Shown here piece after piece: positions 51,347 to 63,083 of a DNA stretch of 64,000 nt. The number at the start of each line of letters is the position of its first letter. The first letter of the stretch is position 1. Source of the stretch: Garcia nutans (lineage: Eukaryota > Streptophyta > Magnoliopsida > Malpighiales > Euphorbiaceae); the NCBI GenBank assembly GCA_947685225.1, contig CANTUV010000035.1, forward strand, positions 2,239,501-2,303,500. The letters run 5' to 3'. The translations under genes were made by a program, and so were the position numbers. The notes under the pieces are model-generated. The model ran no database searches. It was not told where the DNA came from and saw only the letters and a program-made list of their open reading frames with translations.

Positions 51347-53613
51347 ATGCCGGTTGATTTAGATAATTCCTCTACGGCTTCCGGGGAAGCTAGCGTCTCT
51401 TCTTCCGGTAACCAGCCGCCGGCCCCCAAATCAACCTTCACCGGAAAGAAAAAGCGGAACCTCCCTGGAATGCCAGGTAAGATGAAAGAAATAGAAGTTG
51501 GAATTATTGGGTTTTTGATAATTTTGATAATCCTTGTTTAATTTGACAAAAATTGAATCTTGCAGATCCAGATGCAGAGGTTATTGCTCTGTCTCCCAAA
51601 ACCCTTTTGGCCACGAACCGATTTGTTTGTGAAATTTGCAATAAAGGGTTTCAAAGGGACCAAAACTTGCAGCTTCATCGCCGAGGTCATAATCTACCAT
51701 GGAAACTGAGGCAGAGATCAAGCAAAGAAGTCAAAAAGAGAGTTTATGTGTGTCCTGAACCGACTTGTGTTCACCATGATCCATCTAGAGCTCTTGGCGA
51801 TCTTACAGGGATAAAGAAGCATTTTTGCAGAAAACATGGGGAAAAGAAGTGGAAATGCGACAAGTGTTCGAAGAAATATGCAGTTCAATCTGATTGGAAA
51901 GCTCATTCAAAGATTTGTGGAACTAGAGAATACAAATGCGATTGTGGAACTCTTTTCTCAAGGTTCTTTATTAATTTGATTTTGGAGTTAGCTATCAAAT
52001 CTTTCAGGTGGTTTGGATATTTGAAGTTAGTTTTATTATTGTTTTTGAAGGAGGGATAGCTTCATAACACACAGAGCCTTTTGTGATGCTTTAGCTGAGG
52101 AAAGCGCCAGAGCACAGCCACAGTCACGAACTCAGAATATAGCTGCCGTGAATCCGAATCTCAATCCAGAATCGGAGCCGAAATTACAGGTTGATCCATC
52201 TCCGCCGCCGCCGCCGCCTCCAATTGCTCCAACCCCACCTCCATCTCCACCTCCACCTCCACCTCCACCAGCTCTATCTCAGTCCGTTGGTGTAATATCT
52301 TCTTCCTCTGTTTCGCCAACTCATAGTCCAGGTACAAAATATTGTCCAAATTTGTAAAGCTTCCAAAATTTCCGTTAGGATTTTTGTCGGTTGTGATTTT
52401 TGTCTTAATCATCAAGAAATATTTATTGTTTGTCTGCCTCGTTCTTCAGATCTTGGAGTCTAGTAGTTTTTGTCTGTTATTGATCTTTGTTTTTTCTTCG
52501 AGTTAAATAGCACAGCTTGTATGTGTTCTTTATAGCTAAATAAGGCAAGACAATTAAGGTTTCTTTCTTCCAAACTGTGAGATTCAGTTTGTGCAATCTT
52601 GATAAAGAAAACAAGTGATTCAAAAGCTAAAAAAGAAAGAGAAGTGGGTTTAGTTTAGTTAGAGAAAGGGAACCATTATTGACTCTTCGCTTTTTCCTCT
52701 ATAAGTTTTTTATAAAGAAAAGGCCTAACTTTCCATGACTGTATGTCTTAAGTGACACTTTATGTTTATGTTTTTTTTTTCCCCCCTCTTTTGCTTTACT
52801 AATGCAGAGTTGCTAGATGATCCCACTCCAATTCTAGAAGAAGCACCAGGACCAGCACCAGCACCTGCTTCTGCACCGGCACCGGTAACTGCTGGTTTAA
52901 ATGGTAGCTTTAGCAGTAGCACCAGTTCAAGCAGTAATGGCAGCACCTGCAGTAGTGTTTTTGCTAGTTTATTTACTTCCTCGACTGCATCTGGAAGCTT
53001 ACAACCACCTCAAACCCCTGCATTTACTGACCTAATTCATGCCATGGCTCGCCCTGATCATCCGGTTGATCTTGCTCCACCATCCTCTAATGAACCCATT
53101 TCTCTCTGTCTCTCCACCAATCATGTATCATCAATATTTGGTACTGCAGTGCAAGAGCGAAGGCAATTTGCGCCTCCACCTCAACCAGTAATGTCTGCCA
53201 CTGCATTATTACAAAAAGCTGCTCAAATGGGTGCTGCTGCTACAAATGCATCATTGCTTCGTGGTTTTGGGATAGTGTCATCTTCATCATCATCTATACA
53301 GCAAGACAATCTGCAATGGGGCCACAGGCAAGTAGAGCCTGAGAATACTGTAGTTACTGCAGGGCTGGGACTTGGTTTACCCTGTGATGGTGGTTCTGGT
53401 TTAAAGGAATTGATGATGGGAACTCCTCCTGTGTTTGGTCCTAAGCAAACTACCCTTGATTTTCTTGGATTGGGAATGGCTGCTGGTGGAAGTCCTAGTA
53501 GTGGGCTATCAGCTCTAATTACATCTATTGGTAGCGGCCTGGATGTGGCAGCTGCTGCAGCTTCTTTTGGAGGAGGAGACTTTACCGGCAAAGATATGAG
53601 AAGGAGCTCGTGA
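51347..53613 (+). CDS. IDD5: INDETERMINATE-DOMAIN C2H2 zinc-finger factor, IDD5/IDD4-type
   Basis: Plant nuclear transcription factor of the IDD family, which acts in development and metabolism, often with DELLA or SHR/SCR partners. Exons 51347-51476, 51566-51962, 52051-52331 and 52808-53613 give 1614 in-frame bases (537 residues). The N-terminus MPVDLDNSSTASGEASVSSS closely resembles Arabidopsis IDD5. KKKRNLPGMPDPDAEVIALS leads into four fingers. ZF1 is about 65-85 (C65, C68, H81, H85). ZF2 is 106-134 (C106, C111, H129, H134). ZF3 is C2HC type (C141, C144, H157, C161). ZF4 has C168, C170, H183 and C187, and is split by an intron inside R176, as is usual in the family. A Pro-rich run follows (about 52198-52270). 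The C-terminus keeps the IDD motifs MSATALLQKAAQMG and QTTLDFLGLG. No lesion is seen. Confidence 0.95.
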
Positions 53614-55848
53614 CCTTGTCAAGGGAAGAACTACGACTTCCTCATTTTGACTTTGTGGAATTGAGTTGGACATTGTACAGAAAGTAATTAGTTTAGGGCA
53701 ATTGAGTTTGTGGAAGAAGCAATGGTAAAGATATAATTTTGCAGAAAAAAAAGCCAAAATGGAGCTGGAGATAAGCATAAGATCATCATAGGCAGTTGGG
53801 TAATTTTACATTGTTATGCTGCCTTGAATCAGCAAAGTTGTGGTAGGACTGCAAAATCCAAAGATCCGTTCTTTTCTTAATCTATGTATTGGGGGCTTAA
53901 GTTCATTCAATATACTTGCGCAGCATGTGTCGGCCAGCCTCTATTGAGATAAATGATAGGAAAAACATATCAAAAGAGACTCCTCAATTTGATTATTAGC
54001 TTTTCTAGACCTGAAAGGATAAACTGTACAAATTTGTTGCTGTTAGGTGGAAATCAAACATGGACCGAACATCCTGCTGCTGATGAATGCAATTTAAGTT
54101 GATATTAATTGTAATTATTTATATTTAGATTTTACTTCTGCAATTCTGTTCTTACAAATGAACTCTTAAGTTATTGTAAGATTAGGAACTTCTATGGGTT
54201 TTTTTTTTCCTGTGTTCTTAGATTAGCAGATTAATTCATGAATGAATAATTGGAGTTCAAGCTTGTTTTCTAACTTCTACGATTTAATCTGAGAAAAAGC
54301 TTGCGCATGGCAATGCAAGACTGATCGAATATATTTTGCATACAGGGAACGGTGATCGAATATATTTATTTCATATTCAGACAATATTTATTTCATATTC
54401 AGAGAATAGCGGCCGACTGAATATATATCATAATAGGATATGAATCATATGTTTTATATGCATAAAATAGTAATTGAATACGATATCATAAGACCATATA
54501 GATTTGATTATTGGCAATTTGGTATTTATCTTTTTATATTAGAAAATTTGATAAAAGGATGCTTATTATAAAAAATAGAAATGTGCATCCGTCAGATTTG
54601 AAGAGTTTGTTAATTCAATTATTATTAATACATTGAAAATTAAATTTTAAAAATTAATTATTATTAATCTATTTAATTAAATTTGGTTATTTTATTATAT
54701 TCAGTCAAATTTATTAATAAATATATAAATTAAAATTGATCTACTGAATCTACTTAAATAAATATTATGTATCGAATTGATTAAATTGTGGTCAAATAGG
54801 TTGTATCTAAATATTTCGTTTGAATAATTTTGGTCAGCCTAATGGAAAAAATTGATGATAAGAAAGTAACGAAGAAAAAGAGAGAAAGAACAGGAAAATC
54901 AAAAAAAGGCAAAAGGAAAAATCTGCAACTTCTTAAAGTCTTAACTGAAAATGATTGAAGAGTTATTATTACCTGAAGAAAGAGGAAGACATTGATTGAT
55001 TTTTTGTTCTTCCTTTTTGAATTTGACAACATCAACTTGAAGCTACGACCTACTGCTACTCTACATGATCACAATTCACATCACATTCCTCCTTCAATCT
55101 CCTGCAACTAAAAGACCTAATGCTGTAATAAATTTTTTTTTTTTAAGGGACTGTAATACATTTCTTCTCCATTCATAGAATCACAGATTCCATTGTTTGT
55201 ATCCTCCATTAAAGAATATTTGAGATTCCACACATTTCATTTTTTTCAATAAAGACAAAGAAAGATTCTTGTGGATTCAATAACCCATTCTAAAGATTTG
55301 GTTCTCGTATAATTTTTTTTAAGAACACGTGCACACATACTAATAATGATCAAATATATTTTATATCAAAGTTATGAAACTTTACGGTGACATCCTAATT
55401 AATACTATTTTCATCTCATCTGAATTGTTGTTTCTATAAAAAAAAATTATTTATATTATTGTTTTATAATTAATAAAAATTAATTAATTTTTTTATTTGT
55501 ATTTTTATTATTAATAAATTAATTAATATAATATAATATAATATTTTTAATATTAACGAATTAGTAAATAATATTTTAGTCCATTCAATATAATTTTATA
55601 TGATATTAAAAAAATTAATTATTTTTTTAATAATATGCATGAACTAAATACGATAATTTAAATATGATAAATGTAATATATAACAAAATTATGAAATTTT
55701 ATCGTAACATAATACTAATATATTTTCTCACATGTAAAGTAAATGTGAGAAGCTGAAATTTCTATCCAAAATTTTCTTTAGACTTGAATCAATTCCTAAA
55801 CCATTTAGGAGAAGACCATAACTTCACAATATGAAAGGACCAATCTTA
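53614..55848. other. 3' region of IDD and AT-rich intergenic DNA
   Basis: 53614 to about 54260 has 3' UTR-like composition. Further on there is a 22-base-class duplication of TATTTATTTCATATTCAGA (about 54363-54404) and AT-rich DNA. A diverged MITE-like copy lies at about 55405-55680. No gene is supported. Confidence 0.4.
55405..55680 (+). repeat. Third, diverged copy of the MITE-like family
   Basis: It starts CTATTTTCATCTCATCTGAA and then CTATAAAAAAAAATTAT. This parallels CTACCTTCATTTCACTAAAA...TATAAAAAAAAATTAT at 19811. The TTATTAATAAATTAATTAAT interior and the TTTAATATTAACGAATTAGT block are also shared in order. The right end is degraded. Confidence 0.4.
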
Positions 55849-56209
55849 GGGGGGTGTATTCAATTCAGATTTTAAAAGATTATGTCAGATTTTTTATAAT
55901 CCATGGATTATGTAAAATCCATGGATTGTTTTAATTCTACATAGACTTTATTAATTCTTTAGGTTTGTGAGAAGATTTGTAGATGGATTTCTATTTATAC
56001 CAAATATTCTAGAATCCATCACAATCCATTATTCAATGAATTCTTTGAAAATCCATAGAATTTTCAATACCATTGGATTTAGAATGATATTTTAAAATCC
56101 TAATTGAATACCCCGAGATTTTAAATGACTTTTTAAAATCCTAATTGAATACCCATAGATTTTTAAAATACAAAAAAATCTTATAGAGTCTCTATTGAAT
56201 ACACCCCCC
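55849..56209. mobile_element. 361-bp Tourist-like MITE (PIF/Harbinger type)
   Basis: Perfect 16-base terminal inverted repeats GGGGGGTGTATTCAAT / ATTGAATACACCCCCC flank a non-coding interior. The trinucleotide TTA sits directly outside each end (55846-55848 and 56210-56212), the target duplication typical of PIF/Harbinger and Tourist elements. Subterminal copies of AATCCTAATTGAATACCC occur near 56097 and 56139. An inner ATCCATGGATT-type palindrome occurs near 55901-55925. The element has no ORF and depends on an outside transposase. Confidence 0.85.
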
Positions 56210-56212
56210 TTA

Positions 56213-57315
56213 ATATATTTCCAACTTAGTGCTAATTACATTTGGTTTGAATATTTTTTTAACAAAATCATAAAAAATAATTATTATTTCTTACCGTATG
56301 ATTTAGTATTTTGGATATTATTATCAGTATCAGTAATAAAAATTAAAAACAATATGAGAATTGGAAATTTTAGTTTGAATTTAAAGTTAATAATAATAAT
56401 AATAAATTTTAATTAAAATTTTTTAGTATTGTAATTCGAAAATGAGGAATCATATTAAAATTTATCTATTTAAAATAATATATTTACTGTTAAATTATAT
56501 TTTCATATACATATTTTAATTAAAATTTTAAGTGAAAAATTGTTTGTGATGTTTACAGGATACAAATAATTGATATGGTAGAAAGACAGAAGTGATATCT
56601 TATTGAATTAAAACTCTTACAAAGTCTGTTGCCCATTAACTTTTATTTTGAACAGAATAAAGCTAGCATATCATTAATAACAATAGCAGATACAGACGCC
56701 CATAAATGGTAGGCTGAAACCCCTAAGGGACAAAAAATACCAGAAGCTTCTCAATCTACCAGCAACAAAGCACAACTTAAAGATAATCAACTCAAGGAAT
56801 GATCTGAAGAATGGAGTCCATCTACTGGACTTGAATCTTCTTCCGAAAGAGAGAACCTTTAAAAGTTTGAATAAAGAGAGAACCCATGAACTAGGTTAAA
56901 TAATATCTTCCTAAATGGAAGATCACACTGATGTTACAAGAAATTGTGTCACTTTAAAACCTGAGCAAATGAGTGTATGAAAGTGAATGTGTGTGGCCTT
57001 GCAGAGGTCTCTGATTTTGAACTAGGAGATGAGACCATTATAGAACATATTTTATTTACAATTTATTTTTTTTGACATTTAATATAATCTAATGAGAAAA
57101 ATTTAATTATGATTTTATTATTTAAAATATATGTATATATTTATTGTTAAATTATAGTTTGACCTGCTTATTTATAATTAATTAAATAATATATATCTAA
57201 TATATATTAATATTTCAAATGCGTAACTCAACTTTCTTTTTTATTTCTTGTCTTTATCTAATACCTTAAATGTCTTCAAGAAATTGTTTATTTTTTTCTT
57301 CTCCCACAGATGATT
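56213..57315. other. Intergenic DNA with an unidentified less AT-rich block
   Basis: The part 56213-56580 is AT-rich. The part about 56590-57050 has near-genic composition but no long frame in any direction, and no family is recognised. It could be a relic of a transcribed sequence or a retroposon. 57050-57290 is AT-rich again. Confidence 0.3.
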
Positions 57316-57323
57316 GTGTGTGT

Positions 57324-58060
57324 CAGAGGCGGAGATAAAGGGGGTCCCATGGGGCCCTGTTCCCCCCTCAGTTAAAAATAAAAAATTTTTAGGTATATTT
57401 GAGAATGAATATTACATTGGTTGAGATGGAACAGCTTGGCCTTACTATGTGAGAGCACGCAACTTCGATCCACGCTCCCAACATTTTTCATCTTTTTTTT
57501 TTCCAATCTTTAAAACTGGGCCTTTTAATCAAGCCCATTACAAACAAATAAGATTTGTCAATGACTCTGCCCATTACAAACAAACAAGAATAACTTAATT
57601 GTGACTCTTTCTCTTCTTTCTCACGTTTCTTCTTCGTTAATTCCTTTTTTTTTTTTTTTCAGATAACAGTTTCTTCCTTTTTCAATTTCATTCTTTCACC
57701 GATTGGCACCAGCAAGGCAGCGGCAACAAGTTAAGAATAGGTACACCACTTACTTTTAATCTCATATTTATTTTGTTGCAATTTTTTTATCTTGCTAAAA
57801 TGAATTGAAATTTAAAAAATAATGAATTAAGAAATTGGCTTGAATACTTGAGGACATTATAAATTTGAAATGTTTAATTTGATTTTGTAGTATGAAGTTT
57901 TTTTTTTTGAGAAAAGTAGTATGAAGTTAAATTGAAATTATTATTTTTTTGTAGTTTATAATCTGGAATTTTTTTATTTCTTTTATAATTTGATATTTTT
58001 AATGTTTAGTATTTAAGTTGAATTGGACCCTCCTTATCTAAAATCCAGGCTACGCCACTG
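57324..58060. mobile_element. 737-bp non-autonomous hAT-like transposon
   Basis: The left end reads CAGAGGCGGAGATAAAGGGG, then GTCC. The right end, reverse-complemented, reads CAGTGGCGTAGCCTGGATTT and further in AAGGAGGGTCC. The CAGNGGCGNAG start is the familiar plant hAT terminus. The flanks both read GTGTGTGT (57316-57323 and 58061-58068), an 8-base target duplication as hAT elements make, although it lies in a GT run. There is no transposase ORF. The interior has a tRNA-like stretch (about 57416-57480) and transcript-like sequence with a pyrimidine tract ending TTTTTTTTTTTTTCAG near 57661. Confidence 0.75.
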
Positions 58061-58068
58061 GTGTGTGT

Positions 58069-61000
58069 GTGTTTTTTTAAAATGCTAATGATTTTTGTAT
58101 GCATGTGAAATATATTAACATTTTTATTTAATAATTATTACTAAAAACAATTTCACTATCATTCAGCTAAAAAAAATATTAGATTAGTTGGAATTCCTGA
58201 TCTATATATATATATATATTAATTTGTGAAGTTTAAATGTACTAAAAGGTTGTCAAATCGAGATATGTATAGTTTAATGGCAAATATATTGATCAAATTA
58301 AAAATAGTTTGTTAATTTGAATTGAATCCCTTTTCAAGCAAGAAAATAATCATCCTTTCAAAGAGTATTTTCTAGAGAGAAAAAATGCGGAAATTGTAAT
58401 GAAAAATTTCACTTGTTGATAATATATAGATGAGATTGTCTGCAGAATTCTTTCTAGTTATAGACTTGAGTGTATTTTGTTATTTTAGATGTGTTGGGTT
58501 CAGAAGATATATTTATTTGGGAGTTTTTTTAGACAACATATGAATCTGAAATCACATTTTAATCCAAAATCTTAATCTATGAAATTTATGAATTCTTACT
58601 ATTTATATACAGGGTTTTTCAAAAATATCCTTAAAAATAAAATTATTTTAAAAAATATTATTTTTTTTCAAAAATACTCATTTTTTAATTTTTAATTTTA
58701 AAAATACTTTTTTAGAAGTATGTTTTGGATAAACATTCAGTATACTAACGATATATTATATTTTCAGAGATATATATTAAATATATATTTAATATATTAG
58801 AAGTATATTAAAAAATTGAACATTTTATAAAATTAAAATGTAAAAGGGTATTATATCGTGTAATTTCTTCTTTACATATTTTTCATAGAATTTATTTATT
58901 TTTGATGTGAAATTTCTCTTATATGGATAAATTTTACTAAGGGGAAGGTTGCTTCCACACCTTAAATCCCAAAGAATTGTCTATTTTTCACAATGAAGGG
59001 AACTTAGGTATGAAATGGATAATACAGTATGTCTGAAAATCTGACCTTATATGTTTTTTTTTATTCACATTATGAAAAGGACTAATAAGATGTACATGTA
59101 TTCAGGTAATTAATATGATGATCAAAACTAGATTTAATTAAATGTAAAACATTGATACTAAAATAGGGTATTCAACTAATCCTAGCCATGTATATTTGTA
59201 GACCAAAGTCGATAACTTGGGCGCAAGAAGCACATTTTCTAAGGACAGGGACGCTACTAAAGTGATGAAACATTGACTGAATTAATATTAATACTATCCA
59301 GCAAATCTGCAAATGGTACAGGCAAATTAAGAGCATTATAAATGTCCCATCAAAATCTCCTAAATTTAACATTTTGTTTGCTTAATTCGATTTTTAAATT
59401 ATAAATTACTTAACATTATCTTATTATACTTACTTCGTCTCACCAAAATTTTTATTTTTACAAAAAAAAAAAAAAATTATCCCACTAAAATTCACTTTTT
59501 TTTATTTTTTTAATTTTTATAATTTATATATATATATTTATTTTTATTACACTATATTTATATTAAATCTATATCTCTAAAAGTTACCTACATGTATATA
59601 ATTTTTAGATGTATATATATAATAGAGAAAATTACACTATATGTCACTTTTTTTAATATTTTTAGATGTATTTTTTTTAAATGAGATATTTTTGAAATTG
59701 AAAATCTAAAATTGAGTATTAAAAAAATAAATATTTTTAAAATTTTTCTAGTATTTAAAAAAAAAACCCGTAAAATTATAAGAATATGAAAATTAAATCC
59801 ATCCTAAAAGGAGGGCATAGGATTCTTTAATTATGAAAAATATTTTTCATTTTTAGTTTTATTTTCTATTTTCTAATTTTTAAAATTTTTATTTTCTAAC
59901 TATTTTCTAATTAAAAATAAAAAAAGTATATAAAAATTAAAATGGGAAACAAACTTATATAATTCTTTAAAAACATGTTTTTCTTATAAAATAACTAAAC
60001 ATAATTTTTAAAACTCAACTACTAGCTAATAAATATAAAAAAACTACTATAATAAAATCTCGCACGATGCTATAAAAATTTTTAATTTATAAATTTATGA
60101 TAATTTTATATAAATAATTATTTATCTATAACTATGAATAAAAATAATAATATGATATATAGATATTTATAATTCTAAAATATAATTAGTTATCAAATTA
60201 CAAAGTACAGAGAGATTTATAATTCCATGACATCGCCATAACAGTTTATATATTTGCTAAATTAAATGAACCAATGCTATTTATAATAAATAAAAAATAT
60301 TTATAGCATTCAACTAAATAAAAAAATATAAAGTTTTATTAATTTTTTTTATCTATTAATATTAAAATTTAATATAAATAAATTAAAAATAATAATAATT
60401 AGTTATTATCAATATCAAATAGGATATCCTAATTAATTAATTATAAATTATAATAAATAATAAATTTAATATTTTAAAATTTTAATTTGACACTTAATAG
60501 AGGATATTTTTAATTTAACATCTAAAATTAATAATTTTTCTTAATTATTTTTTTTCAAGTATTTAGCTAACACCATTCGACTTAAAAATAATAACTAAAC
60601 ATAAAGCATAAATACAAAAAATATACAAAGTAGATTAAACAAAATATATTTTTTAGTTCGATCATTGACTCACAATAGTTTTATATGCATATATATACAC
60701 ACTTAATTAATAATTTGAGTAAGTTAATTGAGTTAATAAAAATAAATTGTAGAGTAAACGTAATATATACAAAAAATTATCATTGATAAAAATAAAAATA
60801 TAATAAATATGATATATTACCTTTCTAATTTTTTTTTTGTCAATTTTTAATTGAGATGATTATCTACATATTTTTGTTTATGCTATTAAAACAATAGCTT
60901 TCTATTTATCCCAATTAAAGAATCTAGAAATTTAAATGGTATTGCCTTGCACCTCTAACCATATGACGTAAATAAAAAAAAATCAATAACTAATGTTAAA

Positions 61001-62275
61001 GAAGAATAAAAAAAGAAATACAAAAAGATTAGATTTTTCTTGTATAAAATTAGGAAAAGAAATTGAAGTTGTCTATATTAATTTTGGTAAACTATGCCTG
61101 AGGTGAAGCAGGAGAGGCAATGATAAATGAGAGGATTTATTGTGCAAAGACAAAAAAAAAAGATTAATAATTAATTAATAATTAACAATAAATATTTATA
61201 CTATAAAATAAGATATCATAATTTTATTTATATTTGAACTCTTTATCATATTATAATGAGTGATTATCTAATTAGTTATAGATATTTATTTGAAAATTTT
61301 AAATAGGATTAATATATCATATTTAATAATAATTAATTAATTATTATTTAATAATATAAATTAAAAAATCAATAACTAATATAACTAATTGTTAAAAAAG
61401 AATAAAAAAGAAATATAAAAAAATTAGATTTTTCTTGTATATAATTAGGAGGAGAAATTGAAGTAGTATAAATAAGATATCATAATTGTATTTGTATTTG
61501 AACTTTTTATCATATAATAATGAGTGATTATCTAATAAGTTATAAATATTTATTTAAAAAGTTTAAATAGAACTAATATATTAAATTTAATATTGATAAT
61601 TATTACTTATTATCTAATAATATAAATTAATTTTTTTAGATATTAAATTAAAATTTTTTAATATTAATAGGATTATGACACGTGGAACAATATAATATCA
61701 ACGACAATATTTTATATTGATATTGATATTTTAATTTTTTAAATAGAAAATATTTATAATTGAATAACAAATTATATTTTTCATTTTTTTAAAAGAAAAT
61801 ATGACTTATTTTTTGCAACTAAACAACTTTATAACATTTCAACTCAACAAATCACACATCCCTAACATTGCAGGCATCGGCTCAACCATTTTTAGTAGTG
61901 GACACGGTTTTAGAATATTTGAGTCTTAGCCATTACAATAGGCTCAATTTCTAAATATTGATTGCAGTAAAAATGATTCTTAAAAAGTGCTAATTTATAT
62001 ATTATACAAAATCAAGAGTATAATGTGAAAATATATTTTAATTCTCTCATAAAGATTTTATAATATTTAATTTATATATAAGAGTATAGTTGAAAGAATT
62101 ATTAAAACTGAATTTATTAATAAATTTAAATTAATTATTAAATAAAAAAATTATAATCATTAATTTAAAATTATATTAAATAAAATCACACATAGCACGA
62201 ATACTGTATGGAGATTCTTTTCACTCGTGTTATATTAATATTGTTTAAACTGAAATAAATATTTTACTTTTTAAT
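58069..62275. other. AT-rich intergenic DNA with duplicated segment
   Basis: No gene is supported. A MITE-end fragment of the 'CTCCGTCC' class occurs at about 59428-59500 (ACTTCGTCTCACCAAAATTT, then an A-run and TATCCCACTAAAATTCACTT). A direct duplication occupies 60975-61631. The rest is low-complexity AT sequence. Confidence 0.4.
60975..61631. repeat. Direct segmental duplication (388-bp and 268-bp copies)
   Basis: Copy A (about 60975-61363) and copy B (61364-61631) share, in order, AATCAATAACTAATxxTxAA, AAATTAGATTTTTCTTGTAT, ATAAGATATCATAATTxTAT, TTGAACTxTTTATCATATxA, TAATGAGTGATTATCTAATxAG and TAATATAAATTAA at the end. Copy A holds an extra ~115 bases (about 61088-61200, with TGCCTGAGGTGAAGCAGGAG), or B has lost them. 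The copies are about 85-90% alike by eye. Confidence 0.7.
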
Positions 62276-62510
62276 ACCTCGTCTATTTTACTTTAAATAT
62301 TGTATAATTTTTTTTAATTTTAATTTTTATAAATTTAATATAATATTAATTATAAAATTTTAAATTTGCTATTATAAAATAAAATTAATAATTAATAAAA
62401 AGATAATAATTAAATAAAATATTATTAATTTTTAATAAAATTTATAATAATTATTTTAATTTATATAATTATTTCTAAAACGATCTTTAAAATGGAATGA
62501 AAGATTTTTT
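62276..62510. mobile_element. Degenerate MITE of the 'CTCCGTCC' class
   Basis: The left end reads CCTCGTCTATTTTACTTTAA. The right end, reverse-complemented, reads TCTTTCATTCCATTTTAAAG. Both resemble the common plant MITE end CTCCGTCCCATTTTACTTGTC. The interior is AT-rich and non-coding. It lies about 100 bases upstream of the PP2C promoter. Confidence 0.45.
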
Positions 62511-62616
62511 TTAATTGTAATTTATTATAACTATTTTTTTAATTAATTAATAAAAAACCATACCACGTTATAAAGTTATTATAATAAATTTTAATAAAAA
62601 ATAAAATTTATTTATT

Positions 62617-62670
62617 CCATCTCTCCCTCTCCCTCTCCCTCTCGCTCTCTCTCTCTCTCTATATATATGG
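62617..62670 (+). promoter_or_regulatory. CT-rich tract and TATA box of the PP2C gene
   Basis: A run of CTCCCT and CTCTCT repeats (62617-62660) is directly followed by TATATATA (62660-62668). Plant core promoters commonly combine a pyrimidine patch with a TATA box. Transcript-like sequence follows from about 62690, which fits a start site some 30 bases downstream. Confidence 0.55.
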
Positions 62671-62898
62671 CAGGAAAATAAATAAAATTTGAAAGAGTTG
62701 AAAGTATCTGAGAACAAAACATTTCTTTTTGGCTTTTTCTATCAACGCGAACAGGGACAAAGCTACATAGAAAAAGATTTGGACTTTGATAGAGAAGCTC
62801 CAAAGATATGTATTCTATCGATAACCAAATCTTCGGAGCTTCCATCAACAGAACCCTCTCATATTTCTGAATCTCTTCCCTATCTAAATTTCCCAAAG

Positions 62899-63038
62899 GT
62901 GCGTTTTTTTATTTTCTATAAAATTTCAATTCCTATTTTTAGCTCGTTTTTCTATATTTAGACTCCGAAGCATTGAACTTTATCCATGAAATTTCATTAC
63001 CCATTTGACCAAATCTGTAATCTTTTTTCTCATTTCAG
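62899..63038 (+). other. Probable 5' UTR intron of the PP2C gene
   Basis: The stretch from CCCAAAG|GTGCG (donor at 62899) to TTTCTCATTTCAG (acceptor ending 63038) has the T-rich composition of an intron. It lies between a leader with transcript-like composition and the exon carrying the ATG at 63084. Confidence 0.55.
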
Positions 63039-63083
63039 TTTTATTGATGAAGAAGCAGTGATATTTGGTTAAAGGGGGCTAAG

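Noticed and set aside
53223..53591. Minus-strand frame of 122 codons
   Set aside because: It is antisense to the last IDD exon and arises from its Ala/Gly/Ser-rich coding sequence.
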